DNA from: Pachyseris speciosa
Taxonomy: Eukaryota > Cnidaria > Anthozoa > Scleractinia > Pachyseridae
Reading direction: 5' to 3'
Length of the DNA stretch: 64,000 nt
Assembly (NCBI GenBank): GCA_016490735.1
Contig: JAEMWC010000343.1
Location: 292,501 to 356,500, forward strand
Part shown: piece by piece, positions 47,353-57,826 of the stretch
Layout of the letters: every line of letters starts with the position of its first letter
Numbering within the stretch: the first letter of the stretch is position 1
Made by a program: the position numbers and the translations under genes
Notes under the pieces: model-generated
The model's input: the letters and a program-made list of their open reading frames with translations, nothing else
Database searches by the model: none
Told to the model about the DNA's origin: nothing

Positions 47353-48489
47353 CCTTAAAGCCTTAAATAAATCAGTTCTGTAATTTGAAATCCCAAAATC
47401 CAAGTGTTCTATCTTTCTGATACCATCTCTCAGAAAAGTGAAACTGGATCCATCATTTAGGGAATTCAGTTTTAACAGTTTATCTCTTCATCCGATGCCC
47501 AAGAAGATGTGCGATTTTATGTTTTAAATTCCTGAATTTTTATGTAAATCCCTATTTAAATTCCTGAATCTCTATGTCATTTCTAAATTTTTATCCTATG
47601 TACGTTTTTTAGTGTTTGTTACCCAAATCATTTTATAGTTTTAAATCTAGTTAAGTCTGTAATTTTCATAGATAATACATGACCCGTCAAGCATGTATTT
47701 TGCTTTTTAAACTACTGATCGTGTTTAAATAAAGGATTTTACTTACTTTCTTACTTACTGCTTTAAAAATTAAAGATGATGATCAGTGAGACAATGTACC
47801 GTAAAAGCTCTTTTAAGCTTATTATCTTATTATCTAATAAAGAGCAGGAAACAGTATTACGTGTTTGAGTGTATATTTGTTTAAAAACAAAGCAATTGGG
47901 AAAATGAAGTTGATTTCACAAGGGGGGATAGGAGTGACTTCTTACAAAATCTCATGTCCCAAAAGGGGGGAGAGGGGCTTATTAGAGAGGGGGTGGGGGG
48001 GGGGGGCGCTTAATTACAAAAAAACGACTTCCAAACTGAGGGCTTATTAGAGAGGGGGGAAGGGGGTTAATAGAGAAGAGGGGCTTAATAGAGCTTTAAC
48101 GATATTTGTTCTAGGGGAGCTCTCAAGTCTTAGCTTTTTGCTACGGTCTGCGCTTGGCTAGCAAACCTCTTGCCACTTCTTGTCTCGGCCAATGAAAAGA
48201 ACCGAGCCACTGTTTTACAAGTCAGTTCAGCACTTATTTAGCCAACACAATGAAATTACGTTTTCGTTTCCTGTCAGGAATATTCTCTAGTCTTTTTTCT
48301 TGGAGTCCTAAGACCATCTTCCCCTCGAAAACTTTCGAAAATGTTCTTAGTTTTAAAAAGAATTTATTTTAACCCCAAGAATTATATAATGAACATAACA
48401 CAGCCCTTTGAAATAAAATGATCGACATTCAAACGGCTGAAAAATAGTCGCCTTGCAATGAGATTTTTGTCTTTAGAGTAACAGTTCCT
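47353..48489. other. Intergenic, repeat fragments
   Basis: No gene is seen. At about 47920-48090 there are G-runs and repeated GGGCTTATTAGAGAGG / GGCTTAATAGAG motifs, the opposite orientation of the family at 8205-8305. Confidence 0.5.
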
Positions 48490-48493
48490 TTAA

Positions 48494-49502
48494 CCCTTTG
48501 ACTCCCAAAGACGCCAATTGGCGTATAATATACCGCTTTTGCTTTTATGATTTATTTCTTGTTTAAATTTTGTCACAAAGACATCATAATGTGCAAATAG
48601 CACTAAATGGTGCTATTTGCAATTATCAAATCCAAAAAACCGACAACAATACCCGAATTCCGCTGCATAGCACAGTTTTTTTTGGCAGCAAAGCCCAAAA
48701 TGCCAGTCTTTTGACCAAAGAACAACACCAAAAATTACACGTTTTCGTGGTCAACTTTTTAATCAAAAACATTGCCCAAAAATCAAAATTCTACATTTAC
48801 AGCAAACCTTAAAGCCAGCCCTTGGCATCAAATTTTCCTCTCACTTTTTCCGCAAGCCACGCTTTAGCCATTTTATTGGAGCCAATCTCGCGTATCTCAA
48901 GTTGTCTTGTTCACGCCCCAAAAGAATTCTGGGAACGTCAACTATTCCAGGAACATAGAACCCTTCCATCTCCTATTTCCAAGTTTTTTTGTAAGTGTCA
49001 GGCCACCCAGCACTACCAGGAAAATATGACGTCGATTGAACTTTTTACCAGTCAAAACTAGCCCAAATTGCCTTGGTAGGCCCTGGAATCCTTCCACAAA
49101 GTTAGCAGAGAGACAGCTTCGGCCATCCACCGCCATATTGGCTACGAAGCAGATTTAGCGTCTCATTCAGCAAGAAACCGTCTCTCACCTCTGGCTTCTT
49201 TCAAAGGCTTGCCTTTACCCACGTTCCAGCTTAAGGATGCCAGCCTGGGGGCCTTTGTGGAGGAAAATGGCTCGAAAAAAACCTCATAAAGCGGCAAATT
49301 TACCACAATCAAGCTTGTTGACTCGGTAAACGAACAACAGCCGCTAATGTGCGTGACGTCACACCTTTAGAGTGAGCCCACAGTGAAACAAGCCCGCTGT
49401 TATTTCCATCGCAACTCCTTAAATGGAGAAGATTAATCCTCCAGACTAATTATCACTAAAAATTTACTAAAAAAAAAATGCAATAAATTGGTAGTCAAAG
49501 GG
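48494..49502. mobile_element. Non-autonomous piggyBac-type element, TTAA duplications
   Basis: The left end reads CCCTTTGACTCCCAA and the right end, reverse-complemented, CCCTTTGACTACCAAT. Both ends are flanked by TTAA (48490-48493 and 49503-49506), and the CCC start is the piggyBac pattern. The 1,009 bases inside contain no transposase. Confidence 0.82.
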
Positions 49503-51636
49503 TTAACAAAGTTCCTCCGATCTTTCTACAGCTTTCATCGATCCCCAAGAAGTGTAAGTAAGCCCGCTAACTTTTACCTTGCAAATGTTGCTGTTTTACT
49601 TAGGACTCCAGGAACAAAAGCGTTTACTAAATTCTAAATTAAGACACGATATGTTGAGTTCACAATATCGGAACCAGCTAAGAAGGCTAAAATACTTTGA
49701 TGCAAGTGATACCCAAGACGTTTGATCAATATAAGCAAAGACTTCTCCAGATTTCACGGGAGCAGAGTCGCTGCTGAGTCCCACCCTCACCGGTTCACCC
49801 ACAAGAGGGAGCTCTAGGACGTACATGGTGCGAATAAATTTACATAAGAGATGAAAAGCTCTTTGCCTCCCTTGTGGAAGGCATTTCTTACACTCGCACG
49901 AGGCGTAGCGTTCGTCCTAAAATGTCATGAAAAGTGCTGTTTTAAGTTTTAATTTGGACAGACGTATTAAACTCGTGATTTTCTTAGCTTGACATTTATT
50001 AGTTTGATGGCAGTTACATCTTGAATTTTCAGGAATCCTTCGCCTTAAGGCGTTGGTATACATGGATTTAATATTAATAACTCGTTCGCGTTTCAAGCAA
50101 TCGAAAATCCCTTTGCTCATTTCACAAAGCTATGTTGTGGGATATTTTGTGAATTTTTTTTTGGTGACTTTTCGGTATATTTGGGAAGAGATAATTTTTC
50201 TCAGAGGATTAATGAAATTAAGGGAAATAGGAAATATTGAAGATTTATTAAAAGTTTAAAATTTGGATTGGAAATTGGAAATTAGAAGACGGACACCAAA
50301 TAGTTCGCCAGCAACCTGCAGTGCCCTTGTGGGGTATCAACTAACTGGAGGTGTTTCTAAACATTTTTGCTCCATTATACAATCCCTTCTTCAAACTTCA
50401 AAATTTCACACAAATTTACGTTTATCCCCACCTTACAGGGCGTTAAGTGTGAACAAGTGAGCATTTTTCAATAACAATGGTTCATTTCAGTCCTAGTCCG
50501 GGATTTGGGAAAGCTGCAGGTTTTCAAAGCATTTTTCAAAATATTTTGGTGTCCTGTAGAAAATGAGATAGGACTTTTTTGTTTGTTTAAAATTATAGTT
50601 TTTCCCATATTTGTAGATAAATTGATTTTAATCTGTGGGAAAACTGAGAAAATTTTATTCTCAACTTGCGGCCACCAATTCTTTTTGACGGGCCTCTAAA
50701 TCCGTTCAGTTAAAACAAGCAGCACTTAGAATTCGTGTCGTCAGTTGTATGTTAGTGCCACAGCGTTTTTGCAACTGACTGTACATAAACCCAGAAGTAA
50801 CGTCAAGACAACAGAATCAACCGCCAAAACAGGATCCTTTAATAAAATAATTACACTCAGTTGAAATGTTTTGCTTTGAAGAAGCTGTATGCTCAACACT
50901 TTGGTGAGCTAATCACTGACAGTTACAATTTTAATCCTCGGACGTACAAGAAATTCACAAACACATCGTGGTAACAGCTAGGGGTGAGTATTCTGTTACC
51001 ATATTTTAACCTGGTTTTGTCATCAAAGGAAAGCTCGCTGTGTTTTCTTGAAGATGAAGTGGTCACATGACCAAGATAACGTCGTATGACGTTACACTTT
51101 ATATTGCCGCCAAATTTGATTCACCATCTCGATTTTTGAGTCTTTAAAAATAATCGAAGCCAAAGAAATTAAACTGAGAATTTTAATTGGAAAATCTTTG
51201 ATGAGTATGCCTGTCATACGGAAAAGTGTGGATTACCTGAGTAAGTTGGTGAAAAACGTTGAAAAGGGTACAAAACGGTGGCACCTAACATACCTTGTCA
51301 GGAGCCCATAACTAGGAGCGTACAACTCCCATCCTGAGCGTATGTCACGGCATTTTTACAGACCGATCTATTTTTAGTCCACCATTTTCCGCGATAAAGG
51401 GCAACGAGGACGGCAACGGGAACGAGAGCAACACGAAACAGTAGGTTTAATGAGCGAAAACAAAGCCTCTGCACGTACAGATACTTGTGATGTCATCGGG
51501 GCTCCTGTGGGAGTAAACACAGCCACATGTGGAGCGTAAACACAGCCACATGTGGCAAATTTAGTCGTTTTGAAAGATAGAAACGGTCTGAAAGGGGCCT
51601 AATCAGCCTCATCAACCCGAGTAAATAATAAAGTTA

Positions 51637-51661
51637 CCTACCTACCTACCTACCTACCTAC
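51637..51661. repeat. (CTAC)n microsatellite
   Basis: About six tandem CTAC units. Confidence 0.9.
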
Positions 51662-52315
51662 CGAAAGGACTACAGACTGTATTTGCAATTTTTTTATGAA
51701 ATGATTTTATCATTAATTTTGTTGAATATTCTATTGAGTAAAAGTAGCACGATCTCATATAGTTTGTAGTTTTATTGACGATATATAAATTAAAAATCAC
51801 ACAACGTAATCGTGCAATTCCTGATTACTAATTTCTGACAATTCTGAAAAATGCTCGTGCAATTCGAGAACTTTCCAAATCATTCGTACCTATTAACCAT
51901 GAATTGTACTCAAAGGCGTACGATTTCCTGTAGAAATATATACGAGAAGATGTAAGCTTTGCCTATTGGTCACCAGTATTTCCAAGAATTTAAAATAGGA
52001 AAAACAACCACAGTGACAGAAACAGAAATACACTGAAAAGTACTCGCACCTAAATCGACTAGGTTTTAGACAGTCTTTATCCCCCACTGCCTCCCCAACA
52101 CGTTCAGTCCGCATGCTTTATCTGTCCGCTGATTTCCTCTTGCCAGCATCGTGCCTCAGATCTCGGTAAAACAACTACAACCAAAGAGAAGAATCTACCT
52201 GAGCAACTTTGATTGAGCTACCACCAAATATAACAATAACAACAACAACAAATGAGCTTGTCAATTTCACTTACAAATTTTGGTCTTTTATAAAATATCT
52301 TACTTTACCACTACT

Positions 52316-52346
52316 ACTAATAATAATAATAATAAATAATAATAAG
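52316..52346. repeat. (AAT)n microsatellite
   Basis: TAA/AAT trinucleotides repeat about ten times with small interruptions. Confidence 0.85.
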
Positions 52347-52765
52347 TCTTTATTCACCAAAAGATGAAAATATATATCTTTTGTTACTGGCCATGATAAT
52401 GACAACGATGACGATGATAATGATGATTGTTTTTAAAATATTGACGATATCGCCAAAAAAGGTTAACTGTCTTGAATTTAATGACATAGATTCGTAGCAT
52501 ATGGGTGGATTCGGCAGCCATTCTCTAAAGACTCAGATAACAATGGTGAAATGAGCAAATGTTGGTGGGCGAACAAAAGGAGCTAAATAGAGATCTATTG
52601 ATTACGTTCACCAACATGGCGATGGTGAAGTAACGTGCAAACCACCTATTCCTTGCCTTGACTCGTGGCCGAGAAAGCTGTACTTTTGAAAACCTATAAC
52701 GTTTCAGGCAATGAAATAATTAGTTTTAGGGTTTCTAATTTCAAATAAGGTATTTATACTAACCT

Positions 52766-55700
52766 TCACTTTCCAAAATCAAACGTCACGTTATCACCAA
52801 TCAACGTAAAAGGCGCCCAATGCTCCACCTCCGGAAAGCCGTTACTTCTCATCCACTTCATGGCCTGGTGAAGAGATTCACTGGCACTTTCCCCACGAAC
52901 AAGGTGCTGGTAGAAACGACCCATGAACTGCTTTGTTGCCTTGTCCTCTAGAGCCCACAGAGCAACCAACACGGAACGTGCACCGGATCCTAAGAAGGCT
53001 CGAGCGATTCCAACAACTCCTTCTGCTCTGATTTGTCCATTGGCACTGTGACAACAGCTAAGGACTACAAGTTTGGCTCTCAGACGAACTTGTGCAACTT
53101 CACCCATTGTTAATAGGTAGTCGTTTTCTTGCGGAATACCATTGCAAGGTCGTGGAGGAGCAAGAGCAATTTCTCCTCTTTCGGCGTCACCGTGTGCAGC
53201 GAAATGGACCAGACTCACTGAATGTATGTCACGAAGAACTCCTTCCTTAGTTGCGTGCTCTCCAATAAGAGGCTGGACTCCAAGCAGTCGTCCAATCATC
53301 TCTGCTTCTTCTTTTGCACAAGGCAATGGACATAATTTCCGAACACTCTCTTTGTAATACACTTTACTGACATCAGGCTCACCCACTATCAGTGCACCGG
53401 TGTTACTGTGGTAATCTGCTGGGCTGTCCTGGATAAGCTTCAGAGTCGTGAGAGAAGGGACAATGCGGATCCTGAAAGACTCTGATAAATACTTCTCAGT
53501 TTCATCCTTTAATGCTGCGAATGGTACTTTGTACAAGGGACCCTCAGGAACAATGATGATCTCGGGTCGGTCAAGTAAATCGGCTACTGGACCAATGATC
53601 ATCTTGTAACAGTCGGTGAGACTCGGATACTGGTCTTCGTCTTCATCTTCCTCGACGAGACGAGAAGGTACCAAGCAACCAGCATTTGAAGGAAACAATG
53701 ATCGGTCTTCGCAGTGTTCTTGAGTTGGCAAAAGAGGAAAATTTCTGAATGAAATGTCACTAAGAACTTTATCCACAGCTCTGCTTTCTCCATTACTACT
53801 GAAACAGTCATTGACGTCTATTTGTCGGAAAACTGTCTGTTTATTGTTTGACTTAATAAGCCACAACGATAAACGTTGACCGAAACAAGAAATATATAGA
53901 CACACAGAATCAATTTCTTGCGTCATGATCCTTTGAGTTCCAACCCATGATTCTGGGTTTACTGATATTCCTTGTTCCACAGAGTATTGAGCTGACATCA
54001 TGTCTGCGAGGGCTCTGGCCCGTGCCAGCTCTACAACGCAGAGCGCTTCATCAAATTTTTCAATACGAGAAAAGAAGAAACTGAGGCATTTGTAAGGAGA
54101 AAGGTTCACATCTAGCAATGATATCTTAAACTGATCATTGTCTTTTAAAAAGGCTCGCATTTCCTCGGACTTTTCAATACTTTTAAGGAGACTCGATACA
54201 CATTCCAGCATGTTTCCATTCAGGACGACAGTCACCAATGCGAGGTACTGGAGACAATTAATCTGCACGTCAATACAGCTTATCTCGTTTGCTAGAGAAA
54301 GTGACTTCTCGTAATATTCTTTAGCTATGGAGTAATTTTTCGCATGCAAAAATAAAATTCCCAGGTTTAGGTAACTTGATGCCTCTCCTTTCTTGTCTCC
54401 AATTTCTATTTGAATTTTAAGTGCTTTTTGAAGATATTCTTCAGCCTTTTGATATTCCCCGAGAGATTGGAAGACAGCCCCTAGGTTGCCGTAAACTGAT
54501 GCCTCTCCTCTCTTTTCTCCAATTTCAATTCGGATTTTAAGTGATTTGTGAAGATATTCTTCAGCCTTTTGATATTCCCCGAGAGATGCAAAGACAGTCC
54601 CTAGGTTGCCATACACTAATGCCTCTCCACTCTTCTCTCCAATTTCAATTTGGATGTTAAGTGATTTTTGTAGATATTCTTCAGCCTTTTCATATTCCCC
54701 GAGAGATTGAAAGACAGTCCCTAAGTTAACGTAAACGGATGCCTCTCCACTCTTCTCTCCAAGTTCAATTAGGATTTTAAGTGATTTTTGAAGATATTCT
54801 TCAGCCTTGAGATAATCCCCGAGAGATTGAAAGACAGCTCCTAGGTTTGCGTAATCTGCTGCCTCACCACTCTTGTCTCCAACTTCAATTCGGATTTTAA
54901 GTGATTTTTGAAGATATTCTTCAGCCTTTTGATATTCCCCGAGAGATCTAAAGACAGTCCCTAGGTTGCCGTAAACTGATGCCTCTCCTCTCTTTTCTCC
55001 AACTTCAATTCGGATTTTAAGTGATTTTTGAAAATATTCTTCAGCCTTTTGATATTCCCCGAGAGATCTAAAGACAGTCCCTAGGTTGCCGTAAACTGAT
55101 GCCTCTCCACTCTTGTCTCCAATTTCAATTCGGATTTTAATTGATTTTTGAAAATATTCTTCAGCCTTTTGATATTCCCCGAGAGATCTAAAGACAGTCC
55201 CTAGGTTGCCGTAAACTGATGCCTCTCCTCTCTTCTCTCCAATTTCAATTAGGATTTTAAGTGATTTTTGAAGATATTCTTCAGCCTTTTGATATTCCTC
55301 GAGAGATTGAAAGACGGTTCCTAGGTTTGCGTAAACTGATGCCTCTCCTCTCTTCTCTCCAATTTCAATTAGGATTTTAAGTGATTTTTGAAGATATTCT
55401 TCAGCCTTTTGATATTCCTCGAGAGATTGAAAGACGGTTCCTAGGTTTGCGTAATCTGCTGCCTCTCCACTCTTGTCTCCAATTTCAATTTTGATTTTAA
55501 GTGATTTTTGTAGATATTCTTCAGCCTTTTGATAATCCCCGAGAGATTGAAAGACAGTCCCTAAGTTAACGTAAACTGATGCCTCTCCACTCTTTTCTCC
55601 AATTTCAATTCGGATTTTAAGTGATTTTTGGAGATATTCTTCAGCCTTTTGATATTCCCCGAGAGATCTAAAGACAGTCCCTAGGTTGCCGTAAACTGAT

Positions 55701-57451
55701 GCCTTTTCTCTCTTGTCTCCAATTTGAATTAGGATTTTAAGTGATTTTTGAAGATATTCTTCAGCCTTTTGATATTCCCCGAGAGAGATAAAGACAGTTC
55801 CTAGTTTTGCGTAATCTGTTGCCTCTCCACTCTTGTCTCGAATTTCAATTCGCATTTTAAGTGATTTTTGAAGATATTCTTCAGCCTTTTGATATTCCCC
55901 GAGAGATTGAAAGACAGTCCCTAGGTTGCCGTAAACTGATGCCTCTCCTCTCTTGTCTCGAATTTCAGTTACGATTTTAAGTGCTTTTTGAAGATATTCT
56001 TCAGCCTTTTGATATTCCCCGAGAGATCTAAAGACAGACCCTAGGTTGCCGTAAACTGATGCCTCCCCTCTCCTTTCTCGAATTTCAGTTACGATTTTAA
56101 GTGCTTTTTGAAGATATTCTTCAGCCTTGTGATATTCCCCGAGAGAGTGAAAGAGAGTTCCTAGGTTTGCGTAATCTGCTGCCTCACCACTCTTGTCTCC
56201 AATTTCAATTCGTATTTTAAGTGCTTTTTGAAGATATTCTTCAGCCTTTTGATATTCCCCGAGAGATCTAAAGACAGTCCCTAGGTTGCCGTAAACTGAT
56301 GCCTCTCCTCTCTTTTCTCCAATTTCAGTTACGATTTTAAGTGCTTTTTGAAGATATTCTTCAGCCTTGTGATATTCCCCGAGAGAGTGAAAGAGAGTTC
56401 CTAGGTTTGCGTAATCTGCTGCCTCACCACTCTTGTCTCCAATTTCAATTCGTATTTTAAGTGCTTTTTGAAGATATTCTTCAGCCTTTTGATATTCCCC
56501 GAGAGATCTAAAGACAGTCCCTAGGTTGCCGTAAACTGATGCCTCTCCTCTCTTTTCTCCAATTTCAGTTACGATTTTAAGTGCTTTTTGAAGATATTCT
56601 TCAGCCTTGTGATATTCCCCGAGAGAGTGAAAGAGAGTTCCTAGGTTTGCGTAATCTGCTGCCTCACCACTCTTGTCTCCAATTTCAATTAGGATTTTAA
56701 GTGATTTTTGAAGATATTCTTCAGCCTTTTGATATTCCCCAAGAGATTTAAAGACAGTCCCTAGGTTTGCGTAATCTGCTGCCTCTCCACTCTTGTCTCC
56801 AATTTCAATTCGGATTTTAAGTGATTTTTGAAGATATTCTTCAGCCTTGAGATATTCCCCGAGAAATTGAGAGACAGTTCCTAGGTTTCCGTAAACTGAT
56901 GCCTCTCCACTCTTGTCTCCAATTTCAATTAGGATTTTAAGTGATTTTTGAAGATATTCTTCAGCCTTTTGATATTTCGCGAGGTGGTAAAATACAGTTC
57001 CTAAGTTCCCGTAACATATTCCTTGTGTTTCCTTGTCGCGAGTCTCTGTTGCGATGTTGAGTGCATTCATGTAATGTTCTTTTGCTTGTTCGTAGTTGCT
57101 TTGCCGCAGATACAACTGCGCCAGTTTGAAGCTCCATTGTTCTTGTTCGGTTAATCTGCCACTCTCATGGAGTAAGACCAGTCCCTTTTTGAGGCATTTT
57201 ATTACATTAGAGTAGTCACTGATAAGCTCGTATCCGTGACACATTCGCCGATATACAACTAGATAAATAATTCCGACTTTTTCTTTCCCTAGGACTTTGC
57301 TCAAGTTGTTGAGGAGAAACAAGCATTCGTTTAATAATTGAAAGCCTGGGAGAATACGACTGGTGTTGAGAAGGAAAGTGGCAACAACTATTCCAATAGA
57401 AATTCCTTCCAAAGCAAACACTATGTTGTCCATGGCAGCCTTTCCAGAACC
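52766..57451 (-). CDS. TPR-CHAT protein, large 3' exon (1,555 residues from ATG 57433)
   Basis: One open frame of 1,555 codons. Residues about 1-100 are a helical, partly hydrophobic N-terminal region (DNIVFALEGISIGIVVATFL). TPRs follow: a diverged one (about 100-140), then 22 near-identical 40-residue units, and two diverged ones to about 1070. The C-terminal 300 residues form a CHAT (caspase HetF-associated with TPRs) domain, with H1414 in HFAAHG and C1461 in VVLSCCHSANG as the expected catalytic pair, and an ending HWAPFTLIGD typical of the family. CHAT proteins are cysteine peptidases of clan CD; TPRs would bind partners or sense a signal. Upstream of the ATG, GSGKAA is in frame, preceded by TAG within TTGTCTCAATAG, which looks like a splice acceptor at 57452, so a 5' exon probably exists but was not found. 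The frame is intact. Confidence 0.9.
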   Translation of the reverse strand, partial: GSGKAAMDNIVFALEGISIGIVVATFLLNTSRILPGFQLLNECLFLLNNLSKVLGKEKVGIIYLVVYRRMCHGYELISDYSNVIKCLKKGLVLLHESGRLTEQEQWSFKLAQLYLRQSNYEQAKEHYMNALNIATETRDKETQGICYGNLGTVFYHLAKYQKAEEYLQKSLKILIEIGDKSGEASVYGNLGTVSQFLGEYLKAEEYLQKSLKIRIEIGDKSGEAADYANLGTVFKSLGEYQKAEEYLQKSLKILIEIGDKSGEAADYANLGTLFHSLGEYHKAEEYLQKALKIVTEIGEKRGEASVYGNLGTVFRSLGEYQKAEEYLQKALKIRIEIGDKSGEAADYANLGTLFHSLGEYHKAEEYLQKALKIVTEIGEKRGEASVYGNLGTVFRSLGEYQKAEEYLQKALKIRIEIGDKSGEAADYANLGTLFHSLGEYHKAEEYLQKALKIVTEIRERRGEASVYGNLGSVFRSLGEYQKAEEYLQKALKIVTEIRDKRGEASVYGNLGTVFQSLGEYQKAEEYLQKSLKMRIEIRDKSGEATDYAKLGTVFISLGEYQKAEEYLQKSLKILIQIGDKREKASVYGNLGTVFRSLGEYQKAEEYLQKSLKIRIEIGEKSGEASVYVNLGTVFQSLGDYQKAEEYLQKSLKIKIEIGDKSGEAADYANLGTVFQSLEEYQKAEEYLQKSLKILIEIGEKRGEASVYANLGTVFQSLEEYQKAEEYLQKSLKILIEIGEKRGEASVYGNLGTVFRSLGEYQKAEEYFQKSIKIRIEIGDKSGEASVYGNLGTVFRSLGEYQKAEEYFQKSLKIRIEVGEKRGEASVYGNLGTVFRSLGEYQKAEEYLQKSLKIRIEVGDKSGEAADYANLGAVFQSLGDYLKAEEYLQKSLKILIELGEKSGEASVYVNLGTVFQSLGEYEKAEEYLQKSLNIQIEIGEKSGEALVYGNLGTVFASLGEYQKAEEYLHKSLKIRIEIGEKRGEASVYGNLGAVFQSLGEYQKAEEYLQKALKIQIEIGDKKGEASSYLNLGILFLHAKNYSIAKEYYEKSLSLANEISCIDVQINCLQYLALVTVVLNGNMLECVSSLLKSIEKSEEMRAFLKDNDQFKISLLDVNLSPYKCLSFFFSRIEKFDEALCVVELARARALADMMSAQYSVEQGISVNPESWVGTQRIMTQEIDSVCLYISCFGQRLSLWLIKSNNKQTVFRQIDVNDCFSSNGESRAVDKVLSDISFRNFPLLPTQEHCEDRSLFPSNAGCLVPSRLVEEDEDEDQYPSLTDCYKMIIGPVADLLDRPEIIIVPEGPLYKVPFAALKDETEKYLSESFRIRIVPSLTTLKLIQDSPADYHSNTGALIVGEPDVSKVYYKESVRKLCPLPCAKEEAEMIGRLLGVQPLIGEHATKEGVLRDIHSVSLVHFAAHGDAERGEIALAPPRPCNGIPQENDYLLTMGEVAQVRLRAKLVVLSCCHSANGQIRAEGVVGIARAFLGSGARSVLVALWALEDKATKQFMGRFYQHLVRGESASESLHQAMKWMRSNGFPEVEHWAPFTLIGDNVTFDFGK
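52772..53680 (-). other. CHAT protease-like domain of the TPR-CHAT protein
   Basis: Covers roughly residues 1250-1553. Landmarks in order: SLTDCYKMIIGPVADLL, IIIVPEGPLYKVPFAALKDE, RIVPSLTTLKLI, GALIVGEPDVS, LPCAKEEAEMIGRLLG, SLVHFAAHGDAERGEIALAP (His 1414), KLVVLSCCHSANGQIRAEGV (Cys 1461), FLGSGARSVLVALWALEDKA. All core CHAT motifs are kept, so catalysis is plausible. Confidence 0.88.
54421..57060 (-). repeat. 22 tandem 120-bp units coding TPRs
   Basis: The period is exactly 120 bp for 22 units with no indel, each coding about YQKAEEYLQKSLKIRIEIGD plus KSGEASVYGNLGTVFRSLGE. The block 56101-56340 is identical base for base to 56341-56580, and the identity continues for 110 bases into the next unit, so a 240-bp two-TPR unit was duplicated very recently. 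The outermost unit at the 57000 side has begun to diverge. Confidence 0.96.
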
Positions 57452-57664
57452 CTATTGAGACAAGACAACACGTACGTTAGTTCACTGTGCAATATTTCTT
57501 TTGTCGCAACGCCATTGCGAGACAAGTCGTACGAAACATTGCACCAAGTTTGACATACCTTGCAACGGCCAAAATCGTTGCAAGACAAGTTGCACGAACC
57601 GTTGCAGAAAGTAGAACTCGATTTTTGCAACGATTTTGGCCGTTGCACTGTTGGTACAATCAAA
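57452..57664. repeat. Hairpin-rich DNA upstream of the TPR-CHAT exon
   Basis: The arms 57561-57583 (TGCAACGGCCAAAATCGTTG...) and 57625-57647 are perfect reverse complements, and TTGCAACG, GTTGCAAGACAAG and CGTACGAAACATTGCA motifs recur. It resembles the hairpin element at 59276-59402 (GCAACGCCATTGCGAGA is shared). Confidence 0.65.
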
Positions 57665-57826
57665 TCCCATGAAAGAGAAGAGTGTAAATAAAGAATATGA
57701 AATAAATCATATATGAACTGCGGGAATGAAATCAAATGAAGAATGATCCTCGCAGTTGTGAACGCAATTTATGCAATTGCGAAAAGAAGCCTGAAAATAA
57801 CATTCAGGACTTCAACAGGGTTTCTT
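57665..57826. repeat. SINE-like unit, truncated in the tRNA head
   Basis: Matches the hairpin arm at 20910-21040 (AAATCAAATGAAGAATGATC, GTGAACGCAATTTATGCAAT) and the copy at 59049-59268. It stops just inside the tRNA-like head (ACTTCAACAGGGTTTC), so the B box is lost. Confidence 0.8.

Larger units (their letters stand above)
49507..52765. other. Intergenic, no gene recognised
   Basis: The short open frames lack recognisable domains. Simple repeats occur: (CTAC)n at about 51637-51661, (ACA)n near 52228-52250, and AAT-rich then GATGAT tracts at 52315-52430. A doubled AGCGTAAACACAGCCACATG/TGTGGG motif lies near 51510-51560. Confidence 0.5.

Noticed and set aside
54421..57060. Regular 120-bp repeats as a CRISPR-like array or satellite
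   Set aside because: The repeats have no spacers, are in frame throughout and code for canonical TPRs within a 1,555-codon frame.
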